Assembly (NCBI RefSeq): GCF_003031675.1
Contig: NZ_PYWX01000029.1
Span: 1 to 64,000 of the forward strand
DNA from: Pseudomonas palleroniana
GTDB taxonomy: Bacteria > Pseudomonadota > Gammaproteobacteria > Pseudomonadales > Pseudomonadaceae
DNA: 64,000 bases
Direction of reading: 5' to 3'
Numbering within the stretch: position 1 is the stretch's first letter; every line of letters starts with the position of its first letter. Shown here piece after piece: positions 59,370 through 64,000 of this stretch. A program made the position numbers and the translations under genes. Below the pieces are notes generated by a model. That model searched no databases and was not told the origin of the DNA. It saw only the letters and a list, made by a program, of their open reading frames with translations.

Positions 59370-62335
59370 TACGGCAACGTCGACAACGGCACGCGGTACA
59401 ACGCATCACCCGGCTCGGCATCGCCGAAACGAACCCAGTTGGCCAGGTCATTGTGGAAGGTTTCGTAAAGGCGGATTTTCGAATCCAGCTCGTCGATAAA
59501 GTCTTCCTGCTCGGCCACGCTCAGCGACAACCACAAGTCCTGGGTCATGTTCAGCGACTTGCTGCGGTACGGCAGGCCTTCCAGGTATTCGCCGAGGAGG
59601 CCGCCATCGGCCAGGTTGCCGCCCTTGCGCAACGCCTGCGGGTCGCGGCTCATGTAGGCCGAGGCACTGGCGATTTCCTGGAAGAAGTCCTTGGGTGAGC
59701 TTTGGGTTTTGCGCGCCGCGTCGACGATCAGTTTCAGCGACTGCTGCAAATCGTTGAGCTGCAACTTGGTCAGCATCACGCACACCTGAAACGCCGGCAG
59801 CGCCGGGTTGGTCAGGTCGCGGTCGGCGGTCCAGGCGCTGACCAGTTGCGGTGCCTGGCTGGCGGTTTTGCGCCCGAGGAAATCCATGTGCATGGCATAG
59901 CCGACGGCGGCGGATTTGTCCGCCAGGCTCGGCGCGCTGCTCAGCAACGGCACCGGCTGCGGTGTGTTGCTGCGCACTTGATGAACGAGGTTGGCGAACA
60001 CCGTACCGATCTCATCGACGCGCTCGCCCAGTTTGCGCACATCGCCGCCCGGCACTGGCGTGTACAGGTCGCCGATCTGCGGGTTGGCGTCAGCCGTGAG
60101 GATGCGGTACTGGCTCTCGGCACCGGCGTGGGTTTTCTTGCCGGCATCGGTACGCAGGTGCAGCGCGTAGATCTTGATCTGCTTACCCAATGCGGCCTGG
60201 CGCACTTCGGCTTCGTTCATCTGGGTGGCGGCGAACGGATCGTTCTTGCGCAACGCGCCGGCGTCAGTGACCAGCAGGATAATGCGCCCGCCATAGCCGG
60301 ACCAATCCATGCCATCCACGGCCTGCATCACCCCAGCAAAAGCGTCTTCGTTGAACGAATGGCTGGACACCGTGGACGCTTTGACTTGCCGCGCCATGTC
60401 GAGAAAGCGCTGCGGGTCGCGACCTTGATCCAGGGTGATCAAGGTCTTGGCCACGTATTCCAGGCCCGGGGTTTTCTTGATGCTGTTGCGAAAACCCACC
60501 AGGCCGAAGCTCACGCTGTCCAGCTCACCGCGTTCGGCGATACGGGTTTGCAACTCATGCACCACGTCACGCACCTGGTCGATGTAGGGCTGCATCGACA
60601 CGGTGGTGTCGACCACCAGCACCACAGCGGTACGGAACGCATCGGCACTGACCGAGGGTACAGCCGGCTTGGCAACGCTGCTGCCAGGATCGATGGACGC
60701 CACATTGAGCAACTGCACCGGCTGGCCATTTTCGTCGAAGCTCTCTTTGGAGTCGAAGATCGGCAACAGATAAAACTGGTTCTGCGGCACCGCGCTGGCG
60801 GTCGGCTCGAGCGCCAGCACTTGCTGATTGTCTTCGCTGTTTTTCTGCGCCTTGGCCAAGACGTTTTTGGCCGCTGCGGGGTCGGCCAGCAACTTTTCCA
60901 CTTCGCCGGGCTGGCGCAGGAACATCACCGGTGCCCGGCCCGAGCGCTCGGTAAACTTGAGCACCAGGCTCTGCTTCCAATCGCTGACCTGGGCGGCGGG
61001 CAACCAACCGTCACTGCGGCCATCGGTAGCGGCGCCGACGCGTACCCACGGGCTGCCATCGACCTCTTTGCGTTGGTACACATACAGCACGGAGAACGCC
61101 GGCAAGGCTTTGCCGGGTGCACCACCTGCATCGCTGGAAAGCTTGGCGCCAGGCTTGCTGAGCACGCGCTGGAACAAGGTCTTTTTGCCCGCCATCAGCA
61201 AGGGGTGCTGACCGCCATCCGCGTCAGCGACCACAGGTTTCAACTCAGGCGGCGGCGTTTTGGGGATGACGGCAGCCGGCGGCGCGGCGGGCTTGTCACT
61301 GCCGCTCAACCACCAATAACTGGCGCCACCGATGGCCAGCGCCACCGCCACGGCCACCGCCGCCAACGCCAATACCGGCCCGCGACGCTGCTCGTTATGC
61401 TGGGTCGATGCCGGTGGCACCACCGGTTGGCGCACAGGCTCAGGCGGTGCGCTCGGGATCTCAATGGATTCAGGGGTGATGCCGCCCAGATCAAAGCTCA
61501 TCGGGACCGGCAACGGCCGCACCAGAGTGGCTTCCAACGAGTCCGCCGGCAGTTGATCGAGCGCCAGCAGCAACGCCGCCGCATCGGGGAACCGATCAGC
61601 CGGGTCCTTGGCCAACAACTTGCGCAGCACACCTTGATAACGGCCATGGTGCACCGGCAGTTCCGGCAACGGTTCAGTCAGGTGCGCCAGCGCCGTGGAA
61701 AGCGCATCGGTGCCGTTGTACGGCAGCTTGCCGACAAGGATTTCATAGAGCACCACACCGAGCGCATACAGGTCGGCGCGACCATCAATTTCCTGGCCCC
61801 GCGCCTGCTCCGGGCTCATGTAGCTGGGCGTGCCCACGGCAAACCCGGCTTGAGTGAACTGGGTACGATCATCCAGGGACTTGGCGATGCCGAAGTCCGA
61901 CAACACCGCCGTGCCATCGGCGCGGAACAGGATGTTGGCAGGCTTGACGTCACGGTGGACCAGGCCCTGGGCATGCGCGTAACCCAACGCCGAGGCGATC
62001 TGGCGGATCAGCGTGACCCCTTGCTCCGGCGTCAGGCCGGCGGCAATGCGCTCCTTGAGCGTGCCATTGGGCAGGTATTCCATGGCCATGTAATACAACT
62101 CACCGACGTTGCCGATGTCATGGATGGTCACGGTGTGCGGATGCGACAGCCGCGCCAGGGTCTTGCCCTCGCGCAGGAAACGCTCGCAGAAGGTCGGGTC
62201 GGCCGCCAGTGCCGCCGCCATCACCTTCAACGCCACCTTGCGTTCCAGCGAGCGTTGGGTCGCCAGGTACACGCTGGCCATGGCGCCTTCACCGATCTCG
62301 CCTTCGATGTCATAGCCCGGGATCACGATGTTCAT
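59369..62335 (-). CDS. ppkA: PpkA, T6SS serine/threonine protein kinase with VWA domain
   Basis: The 988-residue protein has a Hanks kinase domain (1-270), a transmembrane helix (about 320-345) and a periplasmic C-terminal part. Kinase residues are intact: GEGAMASVY, Lys37, HRDVKPAN (Asp129) and DFG (147-149). The periplasmic von Willebrand A domain begins near 570 with DTTVS (Asp576), a variant of the metal-site motif. In P. aeruginosa PpkA phosphorylates Fha1 to activate secretion. Overlaps pppA by four bases. Confidence 0.93.
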   Translation of the reverse strand: MNIVIPGYDIEGEIGEGAMASVYLATQRSLERKVALKVMAAALAADPTFCERFLREGKTLARLSHPHTVTIHDIGNVGELYYMAMEYLPNGTLKERIAAGLTPEQGVTLIRQIASALGYAHAQGLVHRDVKPANILFRADGTAVLSDFGIAKSLDDRTQFTQAGFAVGTPSYMSPEQARGQEIDGRADLYALGVVLYEILVGKLPYNGTDALSTALAHLTEPLPELPVHHGRYQGVLRKLLAKDPADRFPDAAALLLALDQLPADSLEATLVRPLPVPMSFDLGGITPESIEIPSAPPEPVRQPVVPPASTQHNEQRRGPVLALAAVAVAVALAIGGASYWWLSGSDKPAAPPAAVIPKTPPPELKPVVADADGGQHPLLMAGKKTLFQRVLSKPGAKLSSDAGGAPGKALPAFSVLYVYQRKEVDGSPWVRVGAATDGRSDGWLPAAQVSDWKQSLVLKFTERSGRAPVMFLRQPGEVEKLLADPAAAKNVLAKAQKNSEDNQQVLALEPTASAVPQNQFYLLPIFDSKESFDENGQPVQLLNVASIDPGSSVAKPAVPSVSADAFRTAVVLVVDTTVSMQPYIDQVRDVVHELQTRIAERGELDSVSFGLVGFRNSIKKTPGLEYVAKTLITLDQGRDPQRFLDMARQVKASTVSSHSFNEDAFAGVMQAVDGMDWSGYGGRIILLVTDAGALRKNDPFAATQMNEAEVRQAALGKQIKIYALHLRTDAGKKTHAGAESQYRILTADANPQIGDLYTPVPGGDVRKLGERVDEIGTVFANLVHQVRSNTPQPVPLLSSAPSLADKSAAVGYAMHMDFLGRKTASQAPQLVSAWTADRDLTNPALPAFQVCVMLTKLQLNDLQQSLKLIVDAARKTQSSPKDFFQEIASASAYMSRDPQALRKGGNLADGGLLGEYLEGLPYRSKSLNMTQDLWLSLSVAEQEDFIDELDSKIRLYETFHNDLANWVRFGDAEPGDALYRVPLSTLP

Positions 62336-63051
62336 GGCGACACCTTCACGACAATGGTGGTGATGTTGTCCGGCGCACCCCGGTTAAGCCCCAGGTGCAC
62401 CAGGCTGCGCACGATTTCATCCGGCGCGTCATGCCCCAGCACCTCGCGGATCTCATGATCTTCGACGGTCTTGTTCAGACCGTCGCTGCACAGCAGGTAG
62501 CTGTCACCGGGGGCGATCAGCAGGTCGACGACGGCCACCTCCAGCTGGGCTTCCACCCCCACCGCGCGGGTGACGATATTGGCGCGTGGATGCACGCGGG
62601 CGTCGGCTTCGCTGAGCAGGCCGCTGTCTTGCAGGTCCTGCACGTAGCTGTGGTCGCGGGAAATACTTTCCAACGCACCGTCGCGCAGACGGTACAGGCG
62701 ACTGTCACCGGCCCACAGGCACACCCCGCGCAAGCCGCGCGCGGCCAGCACCACCACGGTGCTGCCCATCATGGTCACGCCACGGTTGGCGGTTTCTTCA
62801 CGCACGATCGCATTGATGCGGATCAGGTCATTGCGCAGCGCCGCCGAGTATTCATCGAGGGAGCGCCCTACCGGCACCTGACGCAGACTGTCGACAATCA
62901 GGCTGCTGACATAGTCACCCGCCGCATGCCCGCCCATGCCGTCGGCCACCACCCACAGGCGGTTTTCCGGCAGGTCCAGGCAGGCGTCTTCATTGACCTG
63001 GCGCACCATGCCCACATGGCTTTTGCTCGCGGATTTGAACGTCGACCCCAT
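62332..63051 (-). CDS. pppA: PppA, PP2C-type phosphatase of the T6SS
   Basis: The 239-residue phosphatase of the PPM/PP2C family has metal-binding motifs NEDACLD, VVADGMGGHAAG, SDGLNK and APDNITTIVV. It reverses Fha phosphorylation by PpkA and so turns secretion off. It is encoded between tagF and ppkA, overlapping the ppkA start by four bases (ATGA). Confidence 0.94.
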   Translation of the reverse strand: MGSTFKSASKSHVGMVRQVNEDACLDLPENRLWVVADGMGGHAAGDYVSSLIVDSLRQVPVGRSLDEYSAALRNDLIRINAIVREETANRGVTMMGSTVVVLAARGLRGVCLWAGDSRLYRLRDGALESISRDHSYVQDLQDSGLLSEADARVHPRANIVTRAVGVEAQLEVAVVDLLIAPGDSYLLCSDGLNKTVEDHEIREVLGHDAPDEIVRSLVHLGLNRGAPDNITTIVVKVSP

Positions 63052-63705
63052 CTACACCACACCTTCTTGTCCGAGCAAAAACTGCGCAAAATCGTCGGCG
63101 GCAGGCAAGCCCTGACACCGCAATAAACCAGGGGAAATACGTTGCGAGCCGCGGCCCCACCAGAGGCTGGCACCGGCGCAGGCTTGTTCGGCGAGCGCGG
63201 TCATCCGGTCGTGAGGCAGCGTGGCGTTCATCCGTTGCAAACCGGCGAAACGACTGTCGACCACTCGCAGCTCGCTGGCTGGAAGGCCCAGCTTGTCGAC
63301 GCCAGCGTTGAAGCTTTCGAACGTGGCATCGGCGTCCAGGGTACTGAGCAACAGCTCTTCGGCCTGCTCAAACCAGGTATCCGGCCCCCCCACGAGTGAC
63401 GCAGGATTGGTGTCCTGGTCCAGCAGGGTCACCACCGCCAACGGAAAATACCGCCCGACCCGATCGATACTCGGCATCACCACACCCGCCGCCGCATCCG
63501 GCCCGCACACGCCCGGCGCCAGCACAAAGCGCCACAACGGGCTGACCAGGTACACGTTGAGCCATTCGCCGCCCAGGCTGTTTTGGCTGGCGAGCAAACC
63601 TGCCGCCAACCAGCTGTCCCACGGGCCGATAAAACTCTGGGGCAAGGCGCGGCTGACGAAGTCACCGCGGCTGGCCAACTTGCCGTAGAAACCCAGCGTG
63701 GTCAT
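63052..63705 (-). CDS. tagF: TagF, post-translational T6SS repressor
   Basis: The 217-residue protein belongs to the TagF/DUF2094 family (LGFYGKLASRGDFVSRALPQ at the N-terminus, WWGRGSQRISPGLLRC near the C-terminus). In P. aeruginosa TagF keeps the H1-T6SS silent unless the threonine phosphorylation or another trigger relieves it. It is immediately before pppA with no spacer, and its start overlaps the tssM stop by three bases. Confidence 0.88.
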   Translation of the reverse strand: MTTLGFYGKLASRGDFVSRALPQSFIGPWDSWLAAGLLASQNSLGGEWLNVYLVSPLWRFVLAPGVCGPDAAAGVVMPSIDRVGRYFPLAVVTLLDQDTNPASLVGGPDTWFEQAEELLLSTLDADATFESFNAGVDKLGLPASELRVVDSRFAGLQRMNATLPHDRMTALAEQACAGASLWWGRGSQRISPGLLRCQGLPAADDFAQFLLGQEGVV

Positions 63706-64000
63706 AACCGCTCCGGCAGGCTGAAACCGCTGAGCACGCGGCTCTTGAACGGGTTGAAGGCGCTGTTGGCGCGTAACTCGTAGGCAATGCTTGCGCCGTC
63801 GACCCGCAGGCGCAGGTTGAAGCGATCCGGCGAGTTACCAGCCGTGAGGTCCGACTGCTCCAGCAGGCGGAACCAGGCCCACGGCCCATCCAGGGTCACA
63901 CCGGAGCGCCCACTGGCCGACGGCGGCATGATCGAAATACGCACCACGCCAATGCTGCCGGGGTTCGGCCATTGCATCGCAACCGGGCGGCTGGGGCCGT
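63702..64000 (-). CDS. tssM: TssM (IcmF-like), C-terminal fragment cut by window edge
   Basis: Only about the last 99 residues are visible, with sequence such as QWPNPGSIGVVRISIMPP and GPWAWFRLLEQSDLT. This matches the C-terminal domain of TssM/IcmF, the large inner-membrane protein of the T6SS trans-envelope complex. The reading frame runs off the window. It leads directly into tagF (ATGA overlap), so it belongs to the same operon. Confidence 0.8.
   Translation of the reverse strand, partial: GPSRPVAMQWPNPGSIGVVRISIMPPSASGRSGVTLDGPWAWFRLLEQSDLTAGNSPDRFNLRLRVDGASIAYELRANSAFNPFKSRVLSGFSLPERL

Noticed and set aside
59702..62458. 918-codon open frame opposite ppkA
   Set aside because: Long antisense frames are common in GC-rich Pseudomonas. 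The ppkA kinase and VWA motifs are clear, and the antisense product has no domain I recognise.

Overview
The window is ordinary, gene-dense chromosome of a fluorescent Pseudomonas (P. fluorescens group). The evidence is protein similarity recalled from Pseudomonas, GC-rich codon use, REP elements of the type common in this group, and a gene order that follows P. aeruginosa PAO1 from about the sutA region to the recG region (recalled synteny, not computed). No rRNA, tRNA or CRISPR array was seen. No wholly undescribed system is evident. The most informative material is a set of candidate regulatory sites, the REP elements and a type VI secretion control cassette.

Layout. 1-165: the end of an IS481-type insertion sequence abutting a REP half-element. 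180-3695: sutA, a YjbQ-family gene, the glnK-amtB ammonium operon with a likely sigma-54 promoter and NtrC site, and ubiK. 3859-11706: comM, a chemoreceptor, a LysR regulator divergent from a MATE exporter, and a GGDEF/EAL protein. 11963-17274: rep, xpt, a CoA-transferase family enzyme and a cytochrome c5. 17444-30259: an amine and D-amino-acid catabolic region with pauR, dadX-ridA-dadA and divergent dadR, a PauB-type oxidase, a MocR regulator, a phospholipase D-like lipoprotein, an MFS transporter, a KauB/PauC-type aldehyde dehydrogenase and a cupin. 30331-42771: housekeeping genes rpmG, rpmB, a peptide-binding protein, radC, coaBC, dut, algC, argB, pyrE, crc, rph, yicC, gmk and rpoZ. 42832-54643: spoT, ridA, a lipoprotein, an SDR-type protein, exbB-exbD-tonB, oxyR, recG, an HDOD protein and an SCP2-like protein. 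54768-64000: a tightly coupled minus-strand type VI secretion operon end, transcribed tssM (partial), tagF, pppA, ppkA, tagT, tagS, tagR, tagQ.

How the genes work together. DadA oxidises D-alanine made by DadX, RidA can remove the imine product, and DadR (Lrp family) faces the operon. PauR, the PauB-like oxidase and KauB/PauC belong to the polyamine branch of the same nitrogen metabolism. GlnK and AmtB couple ammonium entry to nitrogen status, and Crc sits nearby as a catabolite repression factor. At the right edge PpkA and PppA form the kinase/phosphatase switch, TagQRST the envelope sensor and TagF the post-translational brake of an H1-type T6SS whose structural genes lie beyond the window.

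Two small regulatory architectures stand out: a hairpin that encloses the start codon of the IS transposase, and a terminator-like hairpin between ridA and dadX. Start sites were chosen by Shine-Dalgarno placement and family alignment from memory, and are flagged where uncertain.
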